Of a stretch of DNA of 64,000 nucleotides, positions 20,524 through 28,531 are shown piece by piece. Below the pieces are notes generated by a model. That model ran no database searches. It saw nothing but the letters and a program-made list of their open reading frames with translations, and was not told the DNA's origin. The DNA comes from Sphingobium sp. JS3065 (GTDB lineage Bacteria; Pseudomonadota; Alphaproteobacteria; Sphingomonadales; Sphingomonadaceae), in contig NZ_CP102664.1 of the NCBI RefSeq assembly GCF_026427355.1, forward strand, positions 3,103,501 to 3,167,500, written 5' to 3'. How positions within the stretch are numbered: position 1 is the stretch's first letter; each line of letters starts with the position of its first letter. A program made the translations under genes and the position numbers.

Positions 20524-22169
20524 CCCGCCTTATTCACCAAAAGTGTCCTGAAGGGTTGGCGGGAGTGGCGTAAGCCTCTGATCTGAATTAGGAACTGGGT
20601 GTCTAAGCCGAACCTGCCGCAGGGCAGAAAATGCCACGGGCCACACCCGCCATGAACGATGATATCGCAAGCTCATTTGGATTCCCAGCAGTCGGCCGCA
20701 AGAAAATCACAGCTGCGTTCGACGGTGGCCGGCTTACCTCGGATGGCGGTGTTCTACTGCTTGCACAGGCCGAGCGCGCGATGGGGATTTGCCAGCGCCT
20801 GGCGGCTTGTATTGCCGATCCGCGCGATCCAGCGCGGGTGATCCATCGCCTGGATGACATTCTGCGTGCCCGTGTGTTCGCGATTGCGTGCGGCTATGAG
20901 GATGCCGATGATCTCGATGCTCTGCGCGACGATCCAGGCTTCCGCCTGGCGCTCGGCAAGCTGCCGGAATCGGGCGCGGGGCTGGCCAGCCAACCGACGA
21001 TGAGCCGGTGGGAAAATGCACCGACTACGCGCGAACTGGCCAGCATGATGGCCGCGATGATCGACATCTACTGCGCCAGCTATCCCGCCCCTCCGACAGC
21101 GGTCACGCTGGATATCGACGACACGTGCGACGTCGTGCATGGCTATCAACAGCTCTCGTTCTGGAACGGGCATCATGGGGAGCGCTGCTTCCTACCGATC
21201 CATATCTACGACACCGCGACCGGCAGGCCGGTGGCCATGCTGCTGCGCACAGGCAAGACGCCTTCTGGAAAGGAGGCGGCGGGGCACATCCGACGCCTGG
21301 TGCGTCACCTGCGCCGTAATTGGCCCGATACCCACATCACTATCCGCGGCGACGGGCACTATGGTCGACCCGAGGTCATGGCCTACTGCGATGCGGCCCG
21401 CGTCGATTACGTGTTCGGCCTGCCCACCAATTCAGCGCTGCGCGCCGATCCCGCCATTGTTGCGGTCGCCGATGCCTGCGCGGTCAAGCGCGCCCAGCGT
21501 CAGTGTCCCGTCCTGCGCAACTATGCCGAGACCCGCTATGGGGCAAAGACCTGGAAGTGCCAGCGTCGCGTCGTTGCACGGATCGAGGCCAGCACGCTGG
21601 GCATGGACATCCGCTATGTCGTCACCTCGTTGGCAACAGGATCGGCCGAGCACATCTACGACACGCTCTACTGCGCGCGTGGTCAGGCCGAGAACCTGAT
21701 CAAGCGCCACAAGTCCCAGCTCGCCAGCGACCGAACCTCGTGCCGCTCGGCCAATGCCAATCAGATGCGCCTGATACTGCACACTGCCGCATACTGGCTG
21801 CTATGGCGCATCCAGCAGGCGATGCCCAGGACCGCTGCTCTGGCAAGCGCGGAGTTTACCACCTTGCGCCTGCGGCTGCTCAAGGTCGCTGCGCGCGTCG
21901 TAGAAAGTGCTAGCCGCATCCGCATTGCCTTCGCTTCCGCCTGTCCGGATGCCGACCTGTTCCGCGCCCTCGTTCTCCGGCTGAAGCCTGCGCCGACGTA
22001 GCCCATGCGGCAGCGCCGCAGAACTCCGAGCCCAGCCCTTCAACCCGAAAAGCCCATCAATCCGAATGCGGTGAAACAAACGCCAGCGATGCCGGTCGTC
22101 CGCGCAATACAGCCAGCCGCAGCAAATGCCCAGAGCGGGCCCGAAACCGAGCGTCGTGAATAAGAGAGG
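20524..22169 (+). mobile_element. Complete IS1380-family insertion sequence, 1646 bp
   Basis: The left end begins CCCGCCTTATTCAC and the right end, on the other strand, begins CCTCTCTTATTCAC, so 11 of 14 bases match, including nine in a row. The flanks are the TTAG duplication. Size and duplication length match the IS1380 family. The element contains one full-length transposase. The two sides join to give a continuous alpA-type frame, which confirms the boundaries to the base. Confidence 0.93.
20631..22001 (+). CDS. IS1380-family DDE transposase
   Basis: The 456-residue product is intact. Typical features are DGGRLTSDGGVLLLAQAE near the start, the first catalytic aspartate in VTLDIDDTCDVVHG near residue 161, the second region TIRGDGHYGRPEVM near 243, and the C-terminal glutamate region ARGQAENLIKRHKSQL near 350. 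ATG 20631 has an AGGG sequence about seven bases ahead; ATG 20652 is an alternative without one. Transposase and ends are both complete, so the element may still be active. Confidence 0.93.
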   Translation: MPRATPAMNDDIASSFGFPAVGRKKITAAFDGGRLTSDGGVLLLAQAERAMGICQRLAACIADPRDPARVIHRLDDILRARVFAIACGYEDADDLDALRDDPGFRLALGKLPESGAGLASQPTMSRWENAPTTRELASMMAAMIDIYCASYPAPPTAVTLDIDDTCDVVHGYQQLSFWNGHHGERCFLPIHIYDTATGRPVAMLLRTGKTPSGKEAAGHIRRLVRHLRRNWPDTHITIRGDGHYGRPEVMAYCDAARVDYVFGLPTNSALRADPAIVAVADACAVKRAQRQCPVLRNYAETRYGAKTWKCQRRVVARIEASTLGMDIRYVVTSLATGSAEHIYDTLYCARGQAENLIKRHKSQLASDRTSCRSANANQMRLILHTAAYWLLWRIQQAMPRTAALASAEFTTLRLRLLKVAARVVESASRIRIAFASACPDADLFRALVLRLKPAPT

Positions 22170-22173
22170 TTAG
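22170..22173. repeat. Right target-site duplication TTAG
   Basis: This is the second copy of the 4-bp target duplication, directly behind the right inverted repeat of the IS. Confidence 0.85.
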
Positions 22174-22440
22174 GCCTGTCCGGCGTAGCACCTCTGGTAG
22201 CCGAAGTAAGCTTGAGCTGGATCTGCTGGTCTGATCGACTGGTCTCAATGAAGTTGCAAATGAAAGGCATATGGGAAGGATGGCGGCAATCAGGTGCTGC
22301 CGCTCCTTACTAGGAAGATGTTTTAGAGATTGCATCAGGTTCGAAATCAGTCCGCCGAGTTCATCCAAATCGACTGGGCGCTCGGGGGCTTCTCCGAGAG
22401 CGGCTTTCCAATTTGTATTTAGGGCGCGGGGGTTGGTCAT
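22170..22440 (-). pseudogene. alpA: 5' part of the interrupted alpA-type regulator gene
   Basis: From ATG 22440 this frame gives MTNPRALNTNWKAALGEAPE and an N-terminal extension of about 75 residues. It then enters the AlpA domain with LLRLPEVLRRTGL, where the IS cuts it. Excising the IS gives an intact protein of about 130 residues ending at 20398. AlpA-type regulators often control integrase or excision genes of P4-like elements, so its loss could lock the island in place. As it stands the frame reads on into the IS to 22057, giving a chimeric product of about 127 residues. The first 80 bases overlap the end of the 22361-23863 gene. Confidence 0.85.
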
Positions 22441-23863
22441 GCCCAACCGTAGGCTTTCTCGTCCTCTCCTTGGAGGTAGACGATTTGAGATTTAATCCAA
22501 TCCTGTAGTCGGGCAGGAGGTCTATCTCGTGAACTCCCGCTAAGCTCAGCTTGTTATCCAGAGGCACTGTTTCTCGATTTACAGCACTTTTCATTGGATA
22601 GCCTCGCTTTGCATCCCTAAGTAGGGATATGCCCGCCACGTTGCCGTCATGATCGTGCGAGTTCATTTGCGATGACAGATGACAAGCCTTGCCGTCGGAA
22701 TCAAACGCCGTGCCGGCTTGGCGATCCTCAAGGATCAACGCTCTCATGACAAAAAGTATCGTCTTGGCCCCGTTGTGCCGTTTGGCTGGGAGATCCTCTT
22801 TAAGCCATTCCCAGAACGCTAACTCACGATGGCTAGGATTTGGCGACGTCAGCTGCCTTTTTCTTTTAGAGAGGTTTATGAGTCGCAATGCGGCAAAAGC
22901 TATTTGGGTCCCAGCGCTTATGCCAAAAAAATAGGTTGATGCCGCTGTGCTCTTGAAGTTTTCAATATCCTCTTTAGTTGGGCGCTTGAATTCTGGGTCA
23001 TTTTTGGCTCGATCGATGATGTCTTTAATCTCACCAAACGTTTGATAAAGTTCGTCACTCAGCGTCCCAAAATTGCCATCTTGGTCCTTCTTGGAGATTC
23101 CTTTTGATTTGGCGACGCCTCTGGCGAAATTTAGGTTAAATTTTGATGCGAGTACGGGAGGACGACCCTGTATTAGTGGAAGATTATTGACTTTAAGATG
23201 GTTTTGACGATAGCGATAAACATAGGCGTCGGCAATATCAGACATGAGGTTTAATATAGCCCGCTCTGTCATCTCGGTGTGATCAAAGGGCAGGAATTTT
23301 CCGGCGTCCAAAACCACAGCTCGTGCTGCAAGCACCTGAATTTCAAACATTGAATAAAGCACAAGCATATCTGCGATACATGCTTGTGCGCGGGATAAAT
23401 CCGTACTTCCGAGATGCAGATTCGCCAAATATTCCAAAGGCTCATCGAGGTGTCCGCTAATGACATCGAAAAACAGACTATGATTCTGCTCACGCATCTC
23501 AATAAGATTTGATGCCAGCTTGCTCGTCTCGATCTTCAAAGCGTCCGCAAGAAGGAGGCGGGCTTCCGGATGAGGGCGGACGCAAAGCATGTGATCCAAA
23601 AGGCCAGTGATCTCGTCTTGATCTTTGTCTTTGAGGTCGAGGGCGAATTCCCGTGGCATGCGGATGCGATGGTCCATCAGGTGTCCGATGGGCAAGCTTG
23701 CGAGATCTTCTTCAGTAAATAGACGGCCGAGATACGTTTGCCGGTCCATATCATGCGTTTGAGCGCTCAGAACAAACTCCCGCGCCAGGGACCTCAAAAT
23801 CCCCATGTCCACGGGTCCGTTCCCAAAACCGCTTCTGATGAAATTCGAGGGATCTTCAAACAT
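22361..23863 (-). CDS. Unknown 500-residue protein
   Basis: I do not recognise this protein. The start ATG 23863 has GGAG about nine bases upstream. The product is mixed alpha-helical and soluble, with segments such as LYSMFEIQVLAARAVVLDAG and a conspicuous small-residue stretch YFFGISAGTQIAFAALRLIN near residue 315 that could be a single membrane helix. The last 45 residues are basic and disordered-looking. The gene is AT-richer than its neighbours, in line with recent acquisition. Its end overlaps the start of the alpA-type gene on the same strand by about 80 bases, which is unusually long and may mean the C-terminus is not the ancestral one. Confidence 0.65.
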   Translation of the reverse strand: MFEDPSNFIRSGFGNGPVDMGILRSLAREFVLSAQTHDMDRQTYLGRLFTEEDLASLPIGHLMDHRIRMPREFALDLKDKDQDEITGLLDHMLCVRPHPEARLLLADALKIETSKLASNLIEMREQNHSLFFDVISGHLDEPLEYLANLHLGSTDLSRAQACIADMLVLYSMFEIQVLAARAVVLDAGKFLPFDHTEMTERAILNLMSDIADAYVYRYRQNHLKVNNLPLIQGRPPVLASKFNLNFARGVAKSKGISKKDQDGNFGTLSDELYQTFGEIKDIIDRAKNDPEFKRPTKEDIENFKSTAASTYFFGISAGTQIAFAALRLINLSKRKRQLTSPNPSHRELAFWEWLKEDLPAKRHNGAKTILFVMRALILEDRQAGTAFDSDGKACHLSSQMNSHDHDGNVAGISLLRDAKRGYPMKSAVNRETVPLDNKLSLAGVHEIDLLPDYRIGLNLKSSTSKERTRKPTVGHDQPPRPKYKLESRSRRSPRAPSRFG

Positions 23864-24018
23864 CTGGTTTCGCTCCGGTGAACTGGCCCGGAGCGCTGTG
23901 GATGAAGACCCTAAAGTTCTGATTAAAAGCCGGATCGTATACCAATCGAAGACGTCGTTAGCTGTGTACGAACGTCCTTATCGAGCCGCAGTGGTTCGGT
24001 TTAAATGAGGACGTAAAG

Positions 24019-24471
24019 ATGATTAACGATGAAGCGGAACTTGGTACGGAAGTTGCGCGCGAACTGCTCGCAGATCGCGAGCTGCTTGCCGCCCCGCAGG
24101 TAGCGGCCGCCCGGTTCGTGAAGGCCCTTTTGGCGGCGAACCCTCGGGTGAAACTGCCGGCGATTGTCGCCAACCAGAAGGCCAGAGATTGGATGGAGGC
24201 TGCCAGCGTTACGCCGTCGATCCTCCGTGAGGCGCTGGCTGCTGGTCGCAAGGAGCTGAAAGCGGTTGGCGCTGAAACCGCGCTGAAGCGGCCGAAGAAG
24301 CGCCAGAAGTATGCGCCCGTCGATGCGGAGCCGGTCTCGCCGCGGAATGCGCGGCAGCAAACCGCTTTGGGAACTTCAGTCCCGTCGAAGGCGAGCAGCG
24401 CTCACAGCGTCGTGGCTCCCAAGCCAGCACCTCACGCTGATCTCTATAGTGATGTGATGGTGCCGAACTAA
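24019..24471 (+). CDS. Small hypothetical protein of the mobilisation region
   Basis: The product has 150 residues from ATG 24019, with GAGG seven bases ahead. The first 80 residues are helical (LGTEVARELLADRELLAAPQ); the rest is rich in lysine, alanine, proline and serine and looks unstructured. No known domain is evident. It lies just upstream of the ParA-like fragment and on the same strand as the mobilisation genes, so an accessory role in partition or transfer is possible but unproven. Confidence 0.6.
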   Translation: MINDEAELGTEVARELLADRELLAAPQVAAARFVKALLAANPRVKLPAIVANQKARDWMEAASVTPSILREALAAGRKELKAVGAETALKRPKKRQKYAPVDAEPVSPRNARQQTALGTSVPSKASSAHSVVAPKPAPHADLYSDVMVPN

Positions 24472-24567
24472 TCCTCCTTTCTAAAGCCTCGCATCAAAAT
24501 GGCGGGCGGCTTGATCGTGTCATCTGCCCGCATTCTTTCGAAATGACGCCAACAGGACTCAAAAATC

Positions 24568-24747
24568 ATGACCATGATTATCGATAAAAATGCTGCCGTT
24601 CGCCGTGAGCCTCATGCTGTGGAAAGCGCCTCGGTGATCTTCGTCACCGGTAACAAAGGAGGCGCAGGTAAGTCGTTCAAGGCCTTAAGCTTTATGCGTT
24701 TGTCTCGCACTAGCTGGCCACAGGCTGCTTCGCCGAAATGGCGTTGA
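24568..24747 (+). pseudogene. Truncated ParA-family ATPase (P-loop only)
   Basis: From ATG 24568 the frame gives 59 residues. It reaches a textbook deviant Walker A motif (VIFVTGNKGGAGKSF) at residue 25-39 and then switches to unrelated sequence ending at 24747. A working ParA needs about 200 more residues, so this is the 5' end of a gene whose remainder was lost. The intact ParA-like gene at 24894 follows within 150 bases and may have replaced it by recombination. The intervening bases 24690-24890 are of unknown origin. Confidence 0.7.
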
Positions 24748-24893
24748 AAGCTCAGGCAAGCGCAGACTAGCTGGCGGATAACCCGCGCCGGCACGGATTG
24801 AACAACTGCGGCCAGGCGCTCTGCGCTTCCGTCACGGACGCTCATCACTCGATCAGCGACCACATTGATAAAATTTTTCGAGGAGTGCACGTT

Positions 24894-25655
24894 ATGTCTG
24901 CAAAGACAGGATCGATTTGCCCCGAATTTCCGCCACTCGCTACTTCACCACGTCTGCCAATCATTGTCGTAAATGGTGACAAGGGTGGAATCGGCAAGTC
25001 TCTCATCGCCCGTATTTTGGCCGCATTTCTCCGGTCAGCCGGTTACCCCGTCGTCGGTTTCGATTGCGATGCGCGCAATGCGCATTTGGATCGCTACTAT
25101 CGTAGCGTCATGCCGGTAACGCGGGCTTATCTTCGCCATACGGATGGTTGGGGATTGCTTCTTGATGGGTGGGAGAATTCCCCTTCAAATGCCGCGCTCC
25201 TTGTCGATATGCCAGGAAATGTTGGCGACGCGCTGGAGCGCGAGATGCACCGGGTAAATCGGGCCGTAGCAAAGCTCAATCGCGACATTTTGCATGTTTG
25301 GGTGATTGATGAGGAGGAAGACGTAATCACCCTGTTGAATCGCGTCAAAGATTTCGCGCCTCCAGAGAAAACGCTAATCGTGATGAATGGGCGGTTCGGC
25401 GATAGCCCCCGCTCATTCGTACTGTGGCACGAGTCCGAACTGCGCGAAGAAATGCTTGCGGCCGGCGCGTCGGAGACCTTCATTCCGGCGCTGCAAATTC
25501 GGCCTCGTACGAAGATCGCCCGCGCACGTTGCCCGTTCGATGATTTGTCGATGTTGACCCTGAGCGTATCCGAACAGGTCGATTTCGAGCTGTGGTGGGA
25601 CGACGTCATTCGAGCCTTTCGTCCGTTTTGCATTCAGTCGGGGTTGATCCTATGA
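24894..25655 (+). CDS. ParA/MinD-superfamily ATPase of the mobilisation region
   Basis: The 253-residue product has a deviant Walker A NGDKGGIGKSLIAR near residue 24-37, switch I/A' region VGFDCDARNAHLDRYY, and Walker B-like LLVDMPGN. It resembles TraL-like ATPases found next to relaxases more than classical partition ParA. No ParB partner is visible. I start it at ATG 24894, which has AGGAG eight bases ahead; the longer frame from 24798 lacks support. Its stop overlaps the next start by ATGA (25652-25655), so the two genes are coupled. Confidence 0.82.
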   Translation: MSAKTGSICPEFPPLATSPRLPIIVVNGDKGGIGKSLIARILAAFLRSAGYPVVGFDCDARNAHLDRYYRSVMPVTRAYLRHTDGWGLLLDGWENSPSNAALLVDMPGNVGDALEREMHRVNRAVAKLNRDILHVWVIDEEEDVITLLNRVKDFAPPEKTLIVMNGRFGDSPRSFVLWHESELREEMLAAGASETFIPALQIRPRTKIARARCPFDDLSMLTLSVSEQVDFELWWDDVIRAFRPFCIQSGLIL

Positions 25656-26236
25656 GGCAACTTGTCGAACAGATGTATCGTGATCTATTGGAGCGCGAAG
25701 CAAGTTCCGAAGATTACGTCAGAATGGAAAAATTCCTCCGACGGCTTCCTGCGGGAATGCGGGATTCGCCGGGGGTTCTTGCTGAGATAATCTTCCGGTT
25801 AGAACATATCCGCCAAATTGATGAAGTTGTACAGAAGGCCTCATTCGAGGCACAACAGACCGTTCACCGAGACCTGCCAAAACGCGTCGAGAAGGCAGCG
25901 GAAACTGCCTTCTATACCTTCCGCGATCTGATGCCAGTCGATAGTCAGGACGCGATGGCGCGCCTGTATCGCTGGGGCGCGTTTTGGATGCTGTTTGTTT
26001 TGATCTTCGGCCTCGTCACTGGTGGGGCCAGCACCAAATGGTGGCTCTCGCGTCCTGAGGTACGCCAGCACGCAATCTCGGAAATCAACTTCAATCACTG
26101 CATTGATGCCGTCTTCGGAGCAGCAGCGATCAAACAGCGGAATGTCGCCGAAGCTGCAGATTACGCCGTGGAACAGTTCCGCAGCGACTCTCGCATTTGT
26201 GCGGCGGAATACGCCGACCGCCTCGCAAATCAGTAA
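25652..26236 (+). CDS. Single-pass membrane protein coupled to the ParA-like ATPase
   Basis: The 194-residue product has a long helical cytoplasmic part (residues 1-105, charged, coiled-coil-prone), one membrane helix (AFWMLFVLIFGLVTGGAS), and about 65 residues behind it with two cysteines (NHCIDAVF and SRICAAEY) that could form a periplasmic disulfide. I do not recognise the family. The 4-base overlap with the ATPase gene suggests a membrane partner, perhaps for positioning the relaxosome or ATPase. Confidence 0.7.
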   Translation: MRQLVEQMYRDLLEREASSEDYVRMEKFLRRLPAGMRDSPGVLAEIIFRLEHIRQIDEVVQKASFEAQQTVHRDLPKRVEKAAETAFYTFRDLMPVDSQDAMARLYRWGAFWMLFVLIFGLVTGGASTKWWLSRPEVRQHAISEINFNHCIDAVFGAAAIKQRNVAEAADYAVEQFRSDSRICAAEYADRLANQ

Positions 26237-26529
26237 TTGAAGGCCCGTCAGTTCAACGATGTTGTGCTGACAGGCTCTCCCCTCCGCCTTCGGCTCCGTC
26301 CGCAGATAGCTGCGGGTTTAAGTTTAGTGTGCTTTCAAATTAACGTGGGAGGAAATTAGCCAGGGCTGGCCAACGTATACCGCGCATCGGCGCGGAGACG
26401 TCAGCTTTGTCGCGTGGTCGCTCTGGCGCTGCCGTTGACGTGGCCGGACCTGGCCGGGGAGGAGCGTTGCCCTCCCCTGGACCCCTCCCTCCAAGACTTT
26501 TCGAAACCCTTGTTTCTGGAGAAAATGAA
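26237..26529 (+). other. Candidate origin of transfer (oriT)
   Basis: This 293-base non-coding stretch directly precedes mobC and the relaxase, the usual place of oriT. It has a GC-rich half with a 7-bp inverted repeat GGGGAGG (26456-26462) / CCTCCCC (26471-26477) around AGCGTTGC, followed by pyrimidine-rich sequence, and an AT-richer half (26320-26370). Nick sites of such relaxases often lie beside a repeat of this kind. Nothing in it looks coding. Confidence 0.5.
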
Positions 26530-26853
26530 ATGACCCATCGCTCAGGCAGCGAGGTTCGTGTGCGCACCGTCGTGCTTCCCACGCGCTGGTCACCTGCCGA
26601 ATATGATCTCCTCCAGGAGATCGCAGAACATTCGGACATCTCAACTGCTGAAGTGCTCCGCCGTTTGGTGCGGCAATCGCATCCCCAGCTCATTCCTTCG
26701 CGTCAGTTGGTTCATGATGTCCGGCGTATCGGCCAGAACATCAACCAGATTGCGCGTCATGCCAATACCGCGCGCTCCGTCGAACTCGTGGGCGAGCTGC
26801 AAGCCGCCTATGCCGACCTGCTCGACGCCATCCGCAGGATGCTTGCGTCGTGA
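26530..26853 (+). CDS. mobC: MobC-type relaxosome protein
   Basis: The 107-residue product has an N-terminal ribbon-helix-helix-like part (VRTVVLPTRWSPAEYDLLQE, then ISTAEVLRRLVRQ). It also carries the MobC hallmark VHDVRRIGQNINQIARHANT near residue 62. Such proteins bind oriT and help the relaxase open the strands. I start it at ATG 26530; the frame upstream to 26407 is low-complexity and falls in the oriT region. The stop overlaps the relaxase start (GTGA at 26850-26853). Confidence 0.88.
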   Translation: MTHRSGSEVRVRTVVLPTRWSPAEYDLLQEIAEHSDISTAEVLRRLVRQSHPQLIPSRQLVHDVRRIGQNINQIARHANTARSVELVGELQAAYADLLDAIRRMLAS

Positions 26854-28346
26854 TCCCCTCAATCACATGGGGCCGAAATTTCTCCGGACTGGAGGTATAC
26901 CTTACCTACAATCGCGATCACGAGATCCTCGATTTGCGCGAGGTTTCGTCACTCCAGAATGCATCAGCGGAGATGGCTTTGGTCGCCGAGCAGGCGCCTC
27001 GCGCCAAGGCGGTCGTGATGCACATTTCGCTTTCCGCGGCCGTCGAAGACGGGGAGTTGTCTGACGAGACATGGAAGCACATCATTGATGATCTGCTCGA
27101 CGAATTCGGCCTTCACGGCCACCAGCTAGTTGCCGTCCGCCACCGCGATAAGCAATATGATCATATCCACCTCATGATCTGCACCGTGTCGCCTTTAACT
27201 CTTAAGACACCTCCGAAGCAGGCTTTCCTCGCGCCGCACGCGCGTCACAAAGGGGTTGCATCTTTCGCCCTCAAAAAGACTGAGGTTGAGCAGTTGCCCG
27301 TGGCGGATGTTGTGTGGCGATCGTTCAATCAGTTTGCACTGTTCCGGCTTCAAGACCTGTGCAGGGCGATCGAGAAGCGGCTCGAACTGCGCCAATTGCG
27401 TACCCACCTCGACATGGAGGGCGTACGAGAAGTCGGGCCGTCGCGTCGGACGAAAGCCGCCCATGAACATCGGCGCGCCCGAACTGGTGAGCGGTCTTTG
27501 CTTGAACGGGCTGATGACATCCGTGCCGCTCTGGACCTTCCGAGCTGGCATCACGCTGGACGGGCCCTCGCCGCCATCGGTGTGGGTTTCGAGGCTGCCT
27601 TGCGCAAAAGCAAAAAGGCAAGGGCAAAGATCATTGGGCTAACGCTGTATGATTTGCGCAGCGTCAACAATCGAATCAAGGCCTCCGATTTGGATACCGC
27701 GGAGAGCCGATATGGGTTGCTTCAAATTGAAAAGCGCCGCCCGGCGGACGCTATCACCTTTGAGCGGTGGTGGCCGCAAAATACCGACTATCTGCGCGCC
27801 TGCCCGGAGATGAAGGTCGAAGAGGTGCGACCAGACCGGACTGAATTTAATCTATACCGGACGCAGCATTTCGAGGCGCGCCGACTGGCGCGTCTCGAGC
27901 GGGAAAAGCTGAAACGCTCGCACCGGGCAAAGCGGAAGGCTCAGTCTGAGCGACTCACCAAACAGCGCAAGGAGGAAACTGCACGTCTCCCTTCATCGCA
28001 AAGGCGATCGTTCAGCGTCGCGTTCACGAAGAACGTGCGATTGCCTCAGCTCAAGGCGCTGGACGATGACTTCCGGACGCAAATAGGCAAGCTTCGACTA
28101 CCGCGCTTGTTGAGCTACGCGCTTTTCATGGCTCAGAATGTGCCCGAGAAATCTGTCGTCGAGCATAGTGATCCGGTGTTCTACGAAATGCCCGCTCACA
28201 AACCAAGCACGAAGGAAACTGTTGTGGAGCGATCAGCGGTTGCCCCCCTGCACACGCAACCGCATGCTGAACCTCGGGTCGAGACTGACCCCGACATCGA
28301 TCGTCAACAGGCCTGGATTGCGCAACAATCAGGCCGTTCGCGTTGA
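26850..28346 (+). CDS. Relaxase / mobilisation nuclease
   Basis: The 498-residue product would nick oriT and pilot the strand. The three-histidine metal site is seen in VRHRDKQYDHIHLMI near residue 95-108, with an additional conserved histidine in VVMHISLSA near 56. The tyrosine in EVYLTYNRD near residue 20 is a nucleophile candidate. The middle and C-terminal parts are basic and helical (KRSHRAKRKAQSERLTK), without a primase or helicase domain. Start is GTG 26850, overlapping mobC. MOBP/MOBQ-like by layout; the exact class needs a search. Confidence 0.87.
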   Translation: MIPSITWGRNFSGLEVYLTYNRDHEILDLREVSSLQNASAEMALVAEQAPRAKAVVMHISLSAAVEDGELSDETWKHIIDDLLDEFGLHGHQLVAVRHRDKQYDHIHLMICTVSPLTLKTPPKQAFLAPHARHKGVASFALKKTEVEQLPVADVVWRSFNQFALFRLQDLCRAIEKRLELRQLRTHLDMEGVREVGPSRRTKAAHEHRRARTGERSLLERADDIRAALDLPSWHHAGRALAAIGVGFEAALRKSKKARAKIIGLTLYDLRSVNNRIKASDLDTAESRYGLLQIEKRRPADAITFERWWPQNTDYLRACPEMKVEEVRPDRTEFNLYRTQHFEARRLARLEREKLKRSHRAKRKAQSERLTKQRKEETARLPSSQRRSFSVAFTKNVRLPQLKALDDDFRTQIGKLRLPRLLSYALFMAQNVPEKSVVEHSDPVFYEMPAHKPSTKETVVERSAVAPLHTQPHAEPRVETDPDIDRQQAWIAQQSGRSR

Positions 28347-28531
28347 CATTGTGAGAGAGCCGAGCTCCGCCAAGGCCATCGGAATTGCGAACCCGTTCTC
28401 AGACATACGACCGTTACTGTCGTAGACTGTTGTACGGCTTGGCTCGTCTAAAAGGCATGGAAAGTTAACAAGAAAATCGTAGCTCCAACGAGCCGATAGC
28501 GTTAGCTGGATGCGGAAAATGGGGGGCTGAT

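Noticed and set aside
24612..24890. Minus-strand frame of 92 codons beside the ParA stump
   Set aside because: It has no recognisable family, and it crosses the conserved P-loop of the stump on the other strand. Kept only as part of the scar discussion.
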